Source: Cohnella pontilimi
Lineage (GTDB): Bacteria > Bacillota > Bacilli > Paenibacillales > Paenibacillaceae
Reading direction: 5' to 3'
DNA length: 64,000 nt
Assembly (NCBI RefSeq): GCF_005049045.1
Contig: NZ_SUPK01000004.1
Span: forward strand, 124,001-188,000
The position numbers and the translations under genes are program-made. The notes beneath the pieces were generated by a model. The model searched no databases. It was not told where the DNA came from and saw nothing but the letters and a program-made list of their open reading frames with translations. Position 1 is the first letter of the stretch, and every line of letters starts with the position of its first letter. Below are positions 54,089 to 63,592 of this stretch, piece after piece.

Positions 54089-55009
54089 TTAACGCGTTTT
54101 CCGCTCATTTCCCAACGCCAGCTCTATTGCCCCATACAACCCGGCATCGCTCTCGAAGCGGGCCAGTACCAGCTGAGGCGGATACGGCACAAATTGCTCC
54201 ACCCGCTTCCGTAAATACGGCAAAACCTCTTCATTCCTCGCAGCCATTCCGCCTCCGAACACCACAATTTCCGGATCCCACGCAATGACGAGATTGATTA
54301 AATGGAACGCGATTTCCTGATACCTGTCATCGAGAAACTTCCGCGCCGCTTCATCCGTCGCAGCACGAGCGTACAGCTGCTTGGCGGTCAACGGTTCACC
54401 GAAATGCTTGCTGGCCTGATCTCCGATTCCTTTGCCTCCGCAGTGCTCCTCGAAGGGGGCGACTCCTTGGTGATAACCGGCCTTCTCGTCTTGGCTCCGG
54501 AGGAAGTAAGCAACCTCTCCGGAAGCCCCGTTGTGTCCTTGAAGGACGCGGTCTCCGAGCGTGAAAGTAATGGCAATGCCGGTGCCCATGTTCACATAGA
54601 TCCCGTAGTCCTTCCCCTGAAGGGCACCTCTCCGGACTTCCGCCAACGCCGCCGCTTTCACGTCGTTGTCGATGCGGATCGGGACGCCGGGAAACGCGGC
54701 TTGCATCGCGCCGGGAATGTGCAGTTGATCCCAACCGGGAACGTTCGGCGCCATCTCGACCCGGTCCGCGTGTGTAATCCCCATCGTCGAGATTCCTACA
54801 CCCGCCAGTTCTCCACCGTACGATTGCTTCGTTCGCTCCACGAGCTCCCGGCCGGCGGACAGCGCCTTCTCCAACGCCGTCGGACCGTCACCGCATTCTA
54901 CCGTGCTGAGTTCCACCCGCTCGAGGATCTCCCGATCCGGCGTCGCCGTCGCGATCGCCATCTTGGTACCGCCGAAATCGAATGCCAGTACGAATGATTT
55001 CATCCTCAT
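54089..55009 (-). CDS. ROK-family sugar kinase
   Basis: A 306-residue protein. The phosphate loop is AFDFGGTKMAIAT (9-21), the sugar-binding region is PNVPGWDQLHIPGAM...RIDNDVKAAALAE near 88-125, and VYVNMGTGIAITFTL is near 136. The usual ROK zinc motif CxCGxxGC is reduced to EEHCGGKGIG near 187, as in some ROK subgroups. It probably phosphorylates a hexose or amino sugar. It lies 77 bp behind the oxidoreductase gene. Confidence 0.85.
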   Translation of the reverse strand: MRMKSFVLAFDFGGTKMAIATATPDREILERVELSTVECGDGPTALEKALSAGRELVERTKQSYGGELAGVGISTMGITHADRVEMAPNVPGWDQLHIPGAMQAAFPGVPIRIDNDVKAAALAEVRRGALQGKDYGIYVNMGTGIAITFTLGDRVLQGHNGASGEVAYFLRSQDEKAGYHQGVAPFEEHCGGKGIGDQASKHFGEPLTAKQLYARAATDEAARKFLDDRYQEIAFHLINLVIAWDPEIVVFGGGMAARNEEVLPYLRKRVEQFVPYPPQLVLARFESDAGLYGAIELALGNERKTR

Positions 55010-55043
55010 AACCTGCCTTAGTAAATGTCGTTACAGCGCATAA

Positions 55044-55074
55044 ACGAAACCCCTCGACAACGAGGCTTCTGTTT
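55044..55074 (-). terminator. Weak stem-loop after the Gfo/Idh/MocA gene
   Basis: CCTCG and CGAGG flank ACAA. On the minus strand it is followed by GGTTTCGTTT. It may be a terminator or a partial stop between the genes. Confidence 0.4.
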
Positions 55075-55086
55075 CTATCCGGGAAT

Positions 55087-56055
55087 CTACCCTTTCCTTG
55101 GCTCGTAGCCCCAGGCTTGATAAATCATCTCCGTCAGCTCGACGACCCGAAGCGCGAACTCGCCCGGCACGAGCACCTCATGACGGCCCATTATCGCGTC
55201 GATGAAGCTCTTGTCCTGATTCGTCGTCTGCTCCGGGATCTCCGGATACTCTGGCTCCTGCTGCATGCGGCGGATGGAGATTTTGCCGTTGTCATAGAAA
55301 ATGCCGCCCGTCTCGCCGCAGAACACATACGTCTCATGCCAGCAAGGCGCATGTCCGACGATGTTCAGCCCCGCAGTCGTGCCGTCCGTGAACCGGATCG
55401 ACGTGAACGAGTTGATCTCAACCGGCGTCCCCTGCTTATGCAGCTGCGTCGAAACCTCGGCGGGTGTCAGTCCGGTCGTCCAAAGCAACACATCCACAAT
55501 GTGGCTGCCCGAATCCATCAGCATGCCGCCGCCCGACAGCGACGGATCCTGCCGCCAGGTGCCGGTCGTAAGCTGCGCCCATTCCTGGTAGAGCGACGCC
55601 GTGATCGACGTCAGCTTGCCGATGACGCCGGAGGCGATCGCTTCTTTGATGTACAGAAAATCCGGCTGAAAATGTCGCTGATACGAAACTTGAAGCAGTT
55701 TACCCGTACGCCGTGACACCTCAATCATGCGCTTCGCCTCATCGGACGAGCAGGCCATCGGCTTTTCGATCAGCACGTGGCAGCCGCTTTCCATCGCCTT
55801 CGTCGCTTGCTCGTAGTGAAGCGTGTGCGGGGAGCAAATCACGACCGCGTCGGGCTTATCCTGCTCGAGCAGAGCACCGTAATCGTCGTATTCATTCACT
55901 TGTACCAAGCCGAACTTCTCGATGAACTGCTTGCGGCTTTGCGGATTCGTATCGGCGAGTGCGACAATTTCCACTTCCGGAAGCTCCAGAAGCTGCCTGC
56001 CGTGCCAATGCGAAATACCGCCCGTTCCAATCATTCCGATGCGTAATTTGCTCAT
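55087..56055 (-). CDS. Gfo/Idh/MocA-family oxidoreductase
   Basis: A 322-residue protein. The Rossmann start is LRIGMIGTGGISHWHG (4-19), and the EKPMA motif is in CHVLIEKPMACSSDEAKRM near 91-109. The substrate domain has GGGMLMDSGSHIVDVLLW near 168-185, with the catalytic His. It oxidises or reduces a sugar or inositol-type compound with NAD(P). It lies between two ROK kinase genes in the same direction, which suggests a small sugar-salvage operon. Confidence 0.87.
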   Translation of the reverse strand: MSKLRIGMIGTGGISHWHGRQLLELPEVEIVALADTNPQSRKQFIEKFGLVQVNEYDDYGALLEQDKPDAVVICSPHTLHYEQATKAMESGCHVLIEKPMACSSDEAKRMIEVSRRTGKLLQVSYQRHFQPDFLYIKEAIASGVIGKLTSITASLYQEWAQLTTGTWRQDPSLSGGGMLMDSGSHIVDVLLWTTGLTPAEVSTQLHKQGTPVEINSFTSIRFTDGTTAGLNIVGHAPCWHETYVFCGETGGIFYDNGKISIRRMQQEPEYPEIPEQTTNQDKSFIDAIMGRHEVLVPGEFALRVVELTEMIYQAWGYEPRKG

Positions 56056-56097
56056 TTTCCCATTCCTCCCCGAATCCTCGTTTTCCCGGTCCCCCGG

Positions 56098-56982
56098 TCA
56101 TCCCTTTCGCTGTTTCAACGCATCGACCCCGAGCGCCAGCGCACCGCACAACCCGGCATTGTCGCCCAAGCCCGGTGCTACGATGTACTGCTCAATCTCA
56201 GACAGAATGGCCTCATGCTGAACATAGCCGTTCAAATTGCGCTGCACTTCCCGATGGATCAGCGGAAACAGCTGCTCCTGATGCATGACGCCGCCGCCCA
56301 AAATCACCTTCTCTGGGGACATCAGCAAAATCGTCGACGCGACCGCTTGTCCGATATAGAACGCTTCGATCGCCCATGCGGGATGGTCGGCGGGCAGCTC
56401 ACTCCCCTTCGTGCCCCATCGTTGTTCGATCGCGGGACCGGCGGCCATGCCTTCCAGGCAATCCCCATGATAGATGCAGCATCCTTGAAAATCATCTTCC
56501 GGATGTCTCCGCGTCAAAATGTGGCCGCCTTCCGAATGGACAAGCCCGTGCACTCTCTTCCCCTCGACATAGACGCCTGTGCCGATGCCCGTACCGATCG
56601 TGAAATACACACAGCTTTGAAGATTCTTCGCCGCTCCCCACATCGCTTCGCCATACGCGGCCGCATTCACGTCCGTATCCCAGCCGAACGGCACGTCGAA
56701 CGCCCGCTTCATCGTGCCGAGAAAATCGAATCCCGCCCAGCCCGGCTTCGGCGTTGTCGTGATGCAACCGTACCGGGGACTCGACACGTCCACATCGATG
56801 GGACCGAAACTGCCGATCCCGATCGCATCCGCCTGCCGGCCACGGAAATACAAGATGACTTGGCTCAGCGTCTGTTCCGGATGCTCGGTTGGAAAGCTGA
56901 CTCTTTCCTGAATTTCTCCTTCCTCATTGCCGATCCCGCAAATAAACTTCGTGCCGCCGGCTTCAATCGCTCCGATTCGCAT
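56098..56982 (-). CDS. scrK: ROK-family fructokinase
   Basis: A 294-residue protein. The start is taken at ATG 56980-56982 after an AGGAGAGG site; the upstream frame is not coding-like. The phosphate loop is AIEAGGTKFICG (4-15). VNAAAYGEAMWGAAKN is near 116, and TIGTGIGTGVYVEG is near 138. The zinc site QGCCIYHGDCLEGMAAGPAI is near 180-199, close to the GCxFHGDCLEG of bacterial fructokinases (ScrK/GmuE). It phosphorylates fructose, possibly also mannose. Confidence 0.87.
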   Translation of the reverse strand: MRIGAIEAGGTKFICGIGNEEGEIQERVSFPTEHPEQTLSQVILYFRGRQADAIGIGSFGPIDVDVSSPRYGCITTTPKPGWAGFDFLGTMKRAFDVPFGWDTDVNAAAYGEAMWGAAKNLQSCVYFTIGTGIGTGVYVEGKRVHGLVHSEGGHILTRRHPEDDFQGCCIYHGDCLEGMAAGPAIEQRWGTKGSELPADHPAWAIEAFYIGQAVASTILLMSPEKVILGGGVMHQEQLFPLIHREVQRNLNGYVQHEAILSEIEQYIVAPGLGDNAGLCGALALGVDALKQRKG

Positions 56983-57024
56983 CGATCGCCTCTCCTGTTC
57001 TGTTATCCCTGCTATCCATATTGT

Positions 57025-57058
57025 AGTAAAAAAACAGGCCATTGTCGCAGCCTGTTTT
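57025..57058 (-). terminator. Terminator of the zinc-finger hypothetical gene
   Basis: AAAACAGGC and GCCTGTTTT pair around a 9-nt loop. On the minus strand the stem ends in a T run. Confidence 0.75.
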
Positions 57059-57070
57059 GCCCTCGTCCTA

Positions 57071-57577
57071 TTAAAAAAATCTCTCCGCACACTCGTCGCA
57101 CATGTTCACCATTTGGGACGTCCACGTGTCCATCCGTTTTTTCGTGGCCGGCTTCTGCTTGCAGCTTTCGCAAGGACCGCTCGGCGGCTCGCCGTCATCC
57201 TGCCAGGGGAATCCCTGAATTTGCGGCTTCGGTTGCTCGAACAATACTTCCACCGTCAATCCCTTCTCCTGGGTCTGGTGGTAGAAAGCCGGCTCGAACA
57301 GCGACCAGGTTCGGTCCCACTCGCTCTTCAGTATTTTCACATAGAAAATGATTGTGTGCGTAACGGTGCTGCACGTTTGGCCGACATGCATCAGCGATCG
57401 GGTGATGACTTCCGCCGCCGGCAGCTCGCCGTCAATCAAGCTGAGCAAGACAGGCTTACACGCGGACGGCGTTCCGTACGGAATCGTGTTGCAATCGTCG
57501 GACCGCAGCCCTCCTTCTACTAATGCTGCCTCATTAATTTCGTCCATGATCGGGCTGAAATCGTATTCCGGATGCAT
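57071..57577 (-). CDS. Hypothetical protein with C-terminal zinc-ribbon
   Basis: A 168-residue protein. The C-terminus holds two CxxC pairs (CESC near 143 and CDEC near 161), a likely zinc ribbon. The front part (about 1-110) has single cysteines and the conserved-looking block EVITRSLMHVGQTCSTVTHTIIFYVKILKSEWDR. I do not recognise the family. It lies 29 bp behind the diguanylate cyclase gene and may be co-transcribed with it. Confidence 0.6.
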   Translation of the reverse strand: MHPEYDFSPIMDEINEAALVEGGLRSDDCNTIPYGTPSACKPVLLSLIDGELPAAEVITRSLMHVGQTCSTVTHTIIFYVKILKSEWDRTWSLFEPAFYHQTQEKGLTVEVLFEQPKPQIQGFPWQDDGEPPSGPCESCKQKPATKKRMDTWTSQMVNMCDECAERFF

Positions 57578-57606
57578 CGGTACTCTCCCTCGTCAACTCG
57601 TTGTTG

Positions 57607-58722
57607 TCAGCCTTCCGCGAGATTTTCCCCTGAGACGGCTCTGCTGCTGGTCATATTTTTGCCGCTTCGTTTGGCTTGGTACAGCAGGCTGTCCGCGGCT
57701 TGAAACCATTCATATTTCGTGTACGCTGGCGCAAACGGCTCCACGCCGATACTGACGGATACCGCACTGTTTCCGATTTCCGGTATGTTCGTGCGCACGA
57801 TGCTGGACCGTATTTTTTCCAACGTCTCGATCGCCGTCGGCAAACTTCTATCTACCAGCACGAGAGCAAATTCTTCGCCTCCGTAACGGGCCGCAAAATC
57901 GTCCGGTGTAAGCTCCTTGGAGATCACTTCCGCCAATATCCGAAGGGCCGCATCTCCCGCTTGATGTCCGTAGCTGTCGTTAATCGTTTTGAAGTTGTCG
58001 ATGTCGATAATCGCGAGCACGGGCGGGACGCCCAATTGCGGCGCGTACCCGATCAAATGATCCAAATAATCGTGAAACGCCACATGATTGTATAGGCCGG
58101 TGAGCCCGTCGAGCTTCGTAATCCGGTTCATTTCGACATTTTGCTCGATCAGCATCCGGTTGGAGGCCGTCGTCTCCCGGAGGAAGCGGACCACTTGCCG
58201 GTTCCGTTTCAAAATTTGCAAAAGAATGACCATGACGCCGATTTGCAAAATGAAAACGGTAATCAGATCGAAGGTCAACCCTTGATTCCGCCAAGCCGGA
58301 TTCAGAGAATAAACCGCAACCAGCAGCGCTTCGGACAATATAAACACATAAAGCGAAAGCTTCCGGTTGTAAAAAATGTGGGACACCACAAGCGGAATCA
58401 TGATCACGAGCATGACCGACTGCACATCGTGATGAAACCAAATCGCGACGGATGCGGCCAGCGACATACCGGTCATCAGGTAATAGTCGACGCCGGGCAT
58501 CGAGAGAAATACGGCCAATTCGCATGCACAGAGGATGAGCATCATCCAACAGGTACTGGGGATCAAACCCTTCGTCAAGAAATTGGGATAAACAGAGTCC
58601 GGCAACAGGAACAAAGAGGCAAGCTGCGCAATGAGATAAAGCCCCGCGCAGATCCACAGACTGTTCATGATCCGGCGGCGCCACTCGGCCATATTCCGTT
58701 GCAGAAACTCTTGTTCATCCAT
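57607..58722 (-). CDS. Membrane-bound diguanylate cyclase (GGDEF)
   Basis: A 371-residue protein with about six hydrophobic segments in the first 180 residues, a short linker helix and a C-terminal GGDEF domain. The domain has LTGLYNHVAFHDYL near 204, IDIDNFKTINDSYGHQAGDAAL near 235-256 and RYGGEEFALVLVD near 272-284 (active GGEEF). The inhibitory I-site RxxD is absent: TPDD stands in its place. It should make cyclic di-GMP in response to an unknown membrane signal. Confidence 0.9.
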   Translation of the reverse strand: MDEQEFLQRNMAEWRRRIMNSLWICAGLYLIAQLASLFLLPDSVYPNFLTKGLIPSTCWMMLILCACELAVFLSMPGVDYYLMTGMSLAASVAIWFHHDVQSVMLVIMIPLVVSHIFYNRKLSLYVFILSEALLVAVYSLNPAWRNQGLTFDLITVFILQIGVMVILLQILKRNRQVVRFLRETTASNRMLIEQNVEMNRITKLDGLTGLYNHVAFHDYLDHLIGYAPQLGVPPVLAIIDIDNFKTINDSYGHQAGDAALRILAEVISKELTPDDFAARYGGEEFALVLVDRSLPTAIETLEKIRSSIVRTNIPEIGNSAVSVSIGVEPFAPAYTKYEWFQAADSLLYQAKRSGKNMTSSRAVSGENLAEG

Positions 58723-58807
58723 GATGTCACCGCGTTTCTGTGCGTTTAGTATGAAAGTTTCAAGACCATCTACCTATAAGATACTCGTATTTCCGATAAT
58801 TTTCCAG

Positions 58808-58834
58808 AAAAAAAGTGGAAGCCTCGCGGCTTCC
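58808..58834 (-). terminator. Terminator of the Mpo1-like gene
   Basis: GGAAGCC and GGCTTCC pair around TCGC. On the minus strand they are followed by seven T. Confidence 0.85.
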
Positions 58835-58837
58835 GGT

Positions 58838-59167
58838 TCACATCTGTCGATCACGCGTGGAGGTATCTTTGGCTCGAAAAGGCTTCGTCAACATCAGCGC
58901 ATACAGATGAAAATCCGCACGAAGCGACCAGAAGGGATGACCGAATGTGGCCGGCTTATTGCCTTCGATGAAAAAGTGGCTGAACCAAGCCAATCCGTAT
59001 GCGATCACGGGAGCGAGCAGCAGCAGCCAGTAATTGTTGAGGACGACGGCCAGTATGACGCAAACAAAGACGCACGACGTCCCGACGAAATGCCAAGCTC
59101 TCGTAGAAGATTTGCTGTGCTGTGTGAGATAAAACGGCCAAAACTCGGAATAGTTTCGGAATTTCAT
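58838..59167 (-). CDS. Mpo1-like (DUF962) small membrane protein
   Basis: A 109-residue protein. YLTQHSKSSTRAWHFVGTSCVF near 13-34 and LAWFSHFFIEGNKPATFGHPFWSLRADFHLY near 59-89 are the His-rich DUF962 blocks, with two hydrophobic segments between. Yeast Mpo1 is an iron-dependent dioxygenase of fatty-acid alpha-oxidation. The conserved histidines suggest a similar activity, which is inference. Confidence 0.85.
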   Translation of the reverse strand: MKFRNYSEFWPFYLTQHSKSSTRAWHFVGTSCVFVCVILAVVLNNYWLLLLAPVIAYGLAWFSHFFIEGNKPATFGHPFWSLRADFHLYALMLTKPFRAKDTSTRDRQM

Positions 59168-59255
59168 CTGAGCAGCCTCCTAGGCGGCAAAGTTTATTCA
59201 ACTCTCTGTTAAGTATTTGAGCATGGAGGCCTGAATTCCTGCTGGAGGAGTTGGG

Positions 59256-60158
59256 TCAGCGGTGAGCCTCGTACCGGTTGGCCAATGACATACGCCGGAT
59301 AGCAGCCGCTTCTTCGTCGCTGAGCGGCGGCACTTCGGCGGCCGCGATGTTTTGCAGCAGCTGTTCGCGCGTGCTTGCGCCCGGAATGACCGCCGCGACC
59401 GCCGGGTGGCTGAGCGAATAGCGGATTGCCATCTGCGACAGACTCCGGTTCCCGCCCGTCAGCGTCTGCAACTGCTTCCTAAGCTGGATAATCTGCTCCG
59501 GCGAGTGGTTCAAATAACCTTTCTCCACTTTCTTGCCTTCCGCCAGTGCCCCGCTCGCGACCGGTCCTCTGGCAATCACGCTGATTCCGCGTTCCTGCAG
59601 AAGCGGCAGCACAGCTTCTTCCGCACGCCGATCGAGGATGCTGTACGGATTCATCACGCTGACGATCGACGACCGTCCGGCGTATTCCCGGATCACGTTC
59701 GGACGGATCGAAGAAATGCCGTAATAACGAATCACGCCTTCCCGCTTCAGCTGCTCGAACGCTTCGATCGTTTCGTCGATCGGATCGTCGAGCGTGCCGC
59801 CGTGAAGCTGGTATAAGTCGATATAGTCCGTGCCCAGCCGGCGCAGGCTTACTTTCACCGCGGACAGGATGTAAGCCTTGGAAGGATCCCACGTCCAACC
59901 CTCTTGACCCGGAATGCGCCGGTTGCCCACCTTCGTCGCCAGCACCACTTGATCGCGGCGGCCTTGAATCGCTTTTCCGACCAGTTCTTCGTTGCGCCCC
60001 GCATCGTATAAATCCGCCGTATCCAGCAGGTTCACGCCCCGTTCGAGCGCCTCATGAATGATCGATATCGCCTTCGATTCATCCGTGCCGAGCGTCATGC
60101 AGCCGAGTCCGATCTCTCCGACCATGAGCTCCGACGAGCCTAGACGGTTCTTTTTCAT
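59256..60158 (-). CDS. Aldo/keto reductase
   Basis: A 300-residue protein. The catalytic set is visible: Asp and Tyr in NLLDTADLYDAGRNEELVG near 40-58, Lys in VVLATKVGNRR near 71-81 and His in LYQLHGGTLDDP near 114-125. The C-terminal NADPH site IPGASTREQLLQNIAAAEV is near 258-276. It reduces aldehydes or ketones with NADPH. It stands alone, divergent from the SDR gene. Confidence 0.9.
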   Translation of the reverse strand: MKKNRLGSSELMVGEIGLGCMTLGTDESKAISIIHEALERGVNLLDTADLYDAGRNEELVGKAIQGRRDQVVLATKVGNRRIPGQEGWTWDPSKAYILSAVKVSLRRLGTDYIDLYQLHGGTLDDPIDETIEAFEQLKREGVIRYYGISSIRPNVIREYAGRSSIVSVMNPYSILDRRAEEAVLPLLQERGISVIARGPVASGALAEGKKVEKGYLNHSPEQIIQLRKQLQTLTGGNRSLSQMAIRYSLSHPAVAAVIPGASTREQLLQNIAAAEVPPLSDEEAAAIRRMSLANRYEAHR

Positions 60159-60359
60159 ACCAGTCTCCTACCTTTCGATCACGATTGGTGCAGCAACCCT
60201 TTCCTATATCATAAAGCATTTGGCAGTTGATCACGAATCATCTGCCTCGCATCTCCCCCGAAGAGCGGCGGTTGGCAAAACTGCGCCTATAATTGTGACG
60301 GATTTTTCGCTATGCTGAGGGTAAAGCGATTCCAAATCCATGGGAATGGAGAGTTGGGC

Positions 60360-61220
60360 ATGGGACTGTTCGCGAATGATTTGCTGAAGGATAAAGTGGT
60401 ATTGATCACCGGCGGAGCCACCGGGCTCGGACGCGGCATGGGAGAAAAGTTTCTGGAGCTGGGAGCGAAGCTGGCGATTGCCGGCCGGCGGGAGGATGTG
60501 CTTCGGCAAGCGGCTGAGGAGATGGGCCGGGACGGCAAGGAAGTGTTCTTCCATCGCTGCGACGTACGCGATCCGGCTCAGGTGCAGGAAATGGTCGAAG
60601 CCGTGGAGCGGCATTACGGCCATCTCGACGTGCTGGTCAACAATGCGGCGGGCAACTTCATCAGTCCGACCGAACGGCTCTCTCCCCGGGCGGTCGACGC
60701 GGTGCTCGGCATCGTCCTTCACGGCACCTTCTATACGACATTGGAGGTCGGCAAAAGGTGGATCGCGCAGGCCCGCGGAGGCACAATGCTCAACATCGTG
60801 ACGACATACGCTTCCTCCGGCGCCGGCTCCGGATTCGTCGTGCCTTCCGCCGCCGCGAAAGCCGGCGTCCTGGCGTTAACCCGTTCGCTCGCAGTCGAGT
60901 GGGCGCAGCACGGTATCCGCCAGGTCGCCATCGCGCCTGGTCCGTTCCCGACGGACGGTGCGTGGTCGCGTCTGGCCCCGACTCCCGAGCTGGAGCGGAA
61001 AATGCTCGACCGCGTCCCGCTTAGGCGGGTCGGCGATAAAGAAGAGCTGGCGAACCTGGCCGCCTATCTCATCTCCGACTACGCAGGTTACATCAACGGC
61101 GAAGTGGTCACGATCGACGGCGGAGAATGGCTCAAAGGCGCCGGTCAATTCAACGATTTGCTCGAGGTCACGGAGGCACAATGGGATCGGCTCGCTGAAA
61201 TAACCCGCAAAGGGAAATAA
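60360..61220 (+). CDS. SDR oxidoreductase, 2,4-dienoyl-CoA reductase type
   Basis: A 286-residue protein. The start is taken at ATG 60360 after a GGAGAG site; an in-frame codon 48 bp upstream is less well placed. The cofactor motif is LITGGATGLGRGMGE, and NNAAGNF is present. The usual YxxxK is SxxxK (VVPSAAAKAGV), as in the 2,4-dienoyl-CoA reductases of the SDR family (FadH/DECR). This points to a role in breakdown of unsaturated fatty acids. Confidence 0.82.
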   Translation: MGLFANDLLKDKVVLITGGATGLGRGMGEKFLELGAKLAIAGRREDVLRQAAEEMGRDGKEVFFHRCDVRDPAQVQEMVEAVERHYGHLDVLVNNAAGNFISPTERLSPRAVDAVLGIVLHGTFYTTLEVGKRWIAQARGGTMLNIVTTYASSGAGSGFVVPSAAAKAGVLALTRSLAVEWAQHGIRQVAIAPGPFPTDGAWSRLAPTPELERKMLDRVPLRRVGDKEELANLAAYLISDYAGYINGEVVTIDGGEWLKGAGQFNDLLEVTEAQWDRLAEITRKGK

Positions 61221-61300
61221 GTCACGATTCGACAGGAATTTCGCGAAAGGAGTCGAATTCATGATAGTTAACGATTGATCAGATCTTGGAGGCCTCGTAC

Positions 61301-63592
61301 GTGTCAATAAAAGCAAAGCTCTCACTGTTTATTTCCCTGATCGTAACCGTCATTCTGGCGCTCAATATATCGATCTTTTATTTTTCCACCAAGGCGGGCC
61401 TTCAAAGGAACGCCGAGCAGCAAATGGTCACGATCGCCAAACAGATCGGAACCTCTCTCGAATTGTCGGAACAATCGAGACGCTACATGGAAGACGCCGT
61501 CGGAGAAAGACTTCGCGCCGTGGCGATCGCAGCCAGTAAAGAATTGGATCCGCACGTGGGTCACGTGACGAAGGAGCAGCTGCGCGCGCTAAGCCTGAAG
61601 CTCGGCGTAGATCATATCACGCTTCTGGTCCGGACGGAGAACGACATCGTCGGGAGAAAATCGTCGGATCCGAAAGAGATCGGCATAAGCACGAAGACGT
61701 GGGATTACTGGTACAAAGCGTTTAACCAGCTGTTCGACCTGCAATACGTCGACATCCCGCAAGGACAGAAGCTTCGGAACTTTTGGTCCGGACCGATCCA
61801 ATTCTCCACTTCGAATCCCTCGCAGGTCGACAAATGGGGCTATTATTACGACGGCACGACCGACTATATCATCAATCCGTATATTCACGCCGAGGAGCTT
61901 TTGCAGTTTTCGGACACGCACGGCACGAATGCGCTGATCCGCAAGCTGCTGGATGACAATCCCGACATCGTCGAGATCACCGGCTTTAACTCGGAGTTTT
62001 TCGGCAAACCTCCGATTATGAAAATCAAGAACGGCGTGCTCGTCCGCAATCTGGATGTCCGTGATATTGAGTTCGGGAATTATTCGTACAAAGACGAACT
62101 GGACGTCGCCAACGTCGAGCGCTCTTCGCAAACAGGCCAAGTGTTCACCACCGAAAGCATGGTCGGCGGCAAGCGTGTGCTCAAAAGCTTTATCCCGCTG
62201 AGCGAGGGAAAGAAGTACGTCGTCGGCGTCAGCTTCGACGGGAACGTCATCCGGCAGGATTTGAACCGGCAGCTGATCATTCACTGCGTCATCTCGCTCG
62301 GACTGGTTGTCGCCGCTTGGATTTCAAGCTACTTCATCGCCGGCTTCCTCATCCGGCCGCTCAATCAAATCGTGCGGCATGTGAACGAGATCGCGCAAGG
62401 CCGGTTTACCCGCAAAATCACCGTCCGCCGTCATGACGAGCTCGGCCTGCTCTCCTCCCGCGTCAACACGATGGCCGACAGTCTGCAGACCTATATGGGG
62501 CAGCTCATCGATACGGCCAAAGAGCTGCGCGGAACGAAGGAATCTTTGGAGTCTTTCTTTAATCATACGTCGGACGCGATACACGTTACCGACCTGGAAG
62601 GCCGCGTCATCCAGGTCAACAAAGCGTTCGAAAAAATGTACGGGTGGACCGCGGAAGAAACTTTGCACCAGCCGCTCATGATCATTCCGGAGGATAAACG
62701 CGGGGAGTTCGAGGAAATCAGCGTCCGCATCCTGAATGGGGAATCGGTCACCGACTATGAGACGGTGCGGGTCACCAAAGCCGGCCAAACGATCGATACA
62801 AGCATCACCGTCTCTCCGATCCGGAGCGAGAGCGGAGAAATCGTGGCCATCGCCGTCATCTCCCGCGACATTACCGCGAGGAAACAGACCGAGGAGCTGA
62901 TCCGCCGTTCGGAGAAGCTCTCCGTGGTCGGGCAGCTGGCTGCCGGCGTCGCGCACGAAATCCGTAATCCGCTGGCGACGATCCGCGGGTTCGTCCAACT
63001 GATTCAAGAGCAAGGTGCGCTCGCCCAGCCCTATGATAAAATCATGCTTTCCGAATTGGACCGGATCAATTTTATCGTCAGCGAATTCCTTGTGCTGGCT
63101 AAGCCGCAAGCGCAAAACTTCGAATCCGCGGAGCTGCGCTCGATCCTCGACGACATTATTGTGCTGCTGGGTTCTCAGGCGATTCTGCACAATGTGGAGA
63201 TCGTCCCCCGCTTCGCTTCCAGCATGCCGCCGCTCGTCTGCGAGGTGAACCAGCTGAAGCAGGTATTCCTAAACGTGCTCAAAAATGCGCTCGAGGCTAT
63301 GCCGGAAGGCGGCAAAATCACGATCGATCTTTTCGAAGTTCCGGATGAAAATATGGTGGCGGCGCGGATTTGCGACGAAGGCGTCGGGATACCTGCAGAC
63401 CTGCTTCCGAGGCTGGGCGAACCGTTCTTCACCAACAAAGAAACCGGAACCGGCTTAGGGCTGATGGTGTCCCAGCGAATCATCGCCAACCACAAGGGCA
63501 GCATGAAAATCGAGAGCGCTGTGGGACAAGGAACCTGCGTTGAAATCCGGCTCCCCGCGGCCGTTATCCCAAGAAAGGAGCAGGCTGGATGA
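61301..63592 (+). CDS. PAS sensor histidine kinase (KinA-E-like)
   Basis: A 763-residue protein starting at a GTG with GGAGG 8 nt upstream. Domains in order are TM1 (about 7-27), an outer sensor region (about 30-325), TM2 (about 333-355), HAMP (about 356-410), PAS (about 425-535), HisKA with AAGVAHEIRNPLATIRGFVQL near 548-568 (phospho-His) and an ATPase with NVLKNALEAMPEGGK, DEGVGIP and TGTGLGLMV. No response regulator gene is adjacent. Orphan kinases of this layout feed the sporulation phosphorelay in Bacillus and relatives. It overlaps the GNAT gene by 4 bp. Confidence 0.9.
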   Translation: MSIKAKLSLFISLIVTVILALNISIFYFSTKAGLQRNAEQQMVTIAKQIGTSLELSEQSRRYMEDAVGERLRAVAIAASKELDPHVGHVTKEQLRALSLKLGVDHITLLVRTENDIVGRKSSDPKEIGISTKTWDYWYKAFNQLFDLQYVDIPQGQKLRNFWSGPIQFSTSNPSQVDKWGYYYDGTTDYIINPYIHAEELLQFSDTHGTNALIRKLLDDNPDIVEITGFNSEFFGKPPIMKIKNGVLVRNLDVRDIEFGNYSYKDELDVANVERSSQTGQVFTTESMVGGKRVLKSFIPLSEGKKYVVGVSFDGNVIRQDLNRQLIIHCVISLGLVVAAWISSYFIAGFLIRPLNQIVRHVNEIAQGRFTRKITVRRHDELGLLSSRVNTMADSLQTYMGQLIDTAKELRGTKESLESFFNHTSDAIHVTDLEGRVIQVNKAFEKMYGWTAEETLHQPLMIIPEDKRGEFEEISVRILNGESVTDYETVRVTKAGQTIDTSITVSPIRSESGEIVAIAVISRDITARKQTEELIRRSEKLSVVGQLAAGVAHEIRNPLATIRGFVQLIQEQGALAQPYDKIMLSELDRINFIVSEFLVLAKPQAQNFESAELRSILDDIIVLLGSQAILHNVEIVPRFASSMPPLVCEVNQLKQVFLNVLKNALEAMPEGGKITIDLFEVPDENMVAARICDEGVGIPADLLPRLGEPFFTNKETGTGLGLMVSQRIIANHKGSMKIESAVGQGTCVEIRLPAAVIPRKEQAG

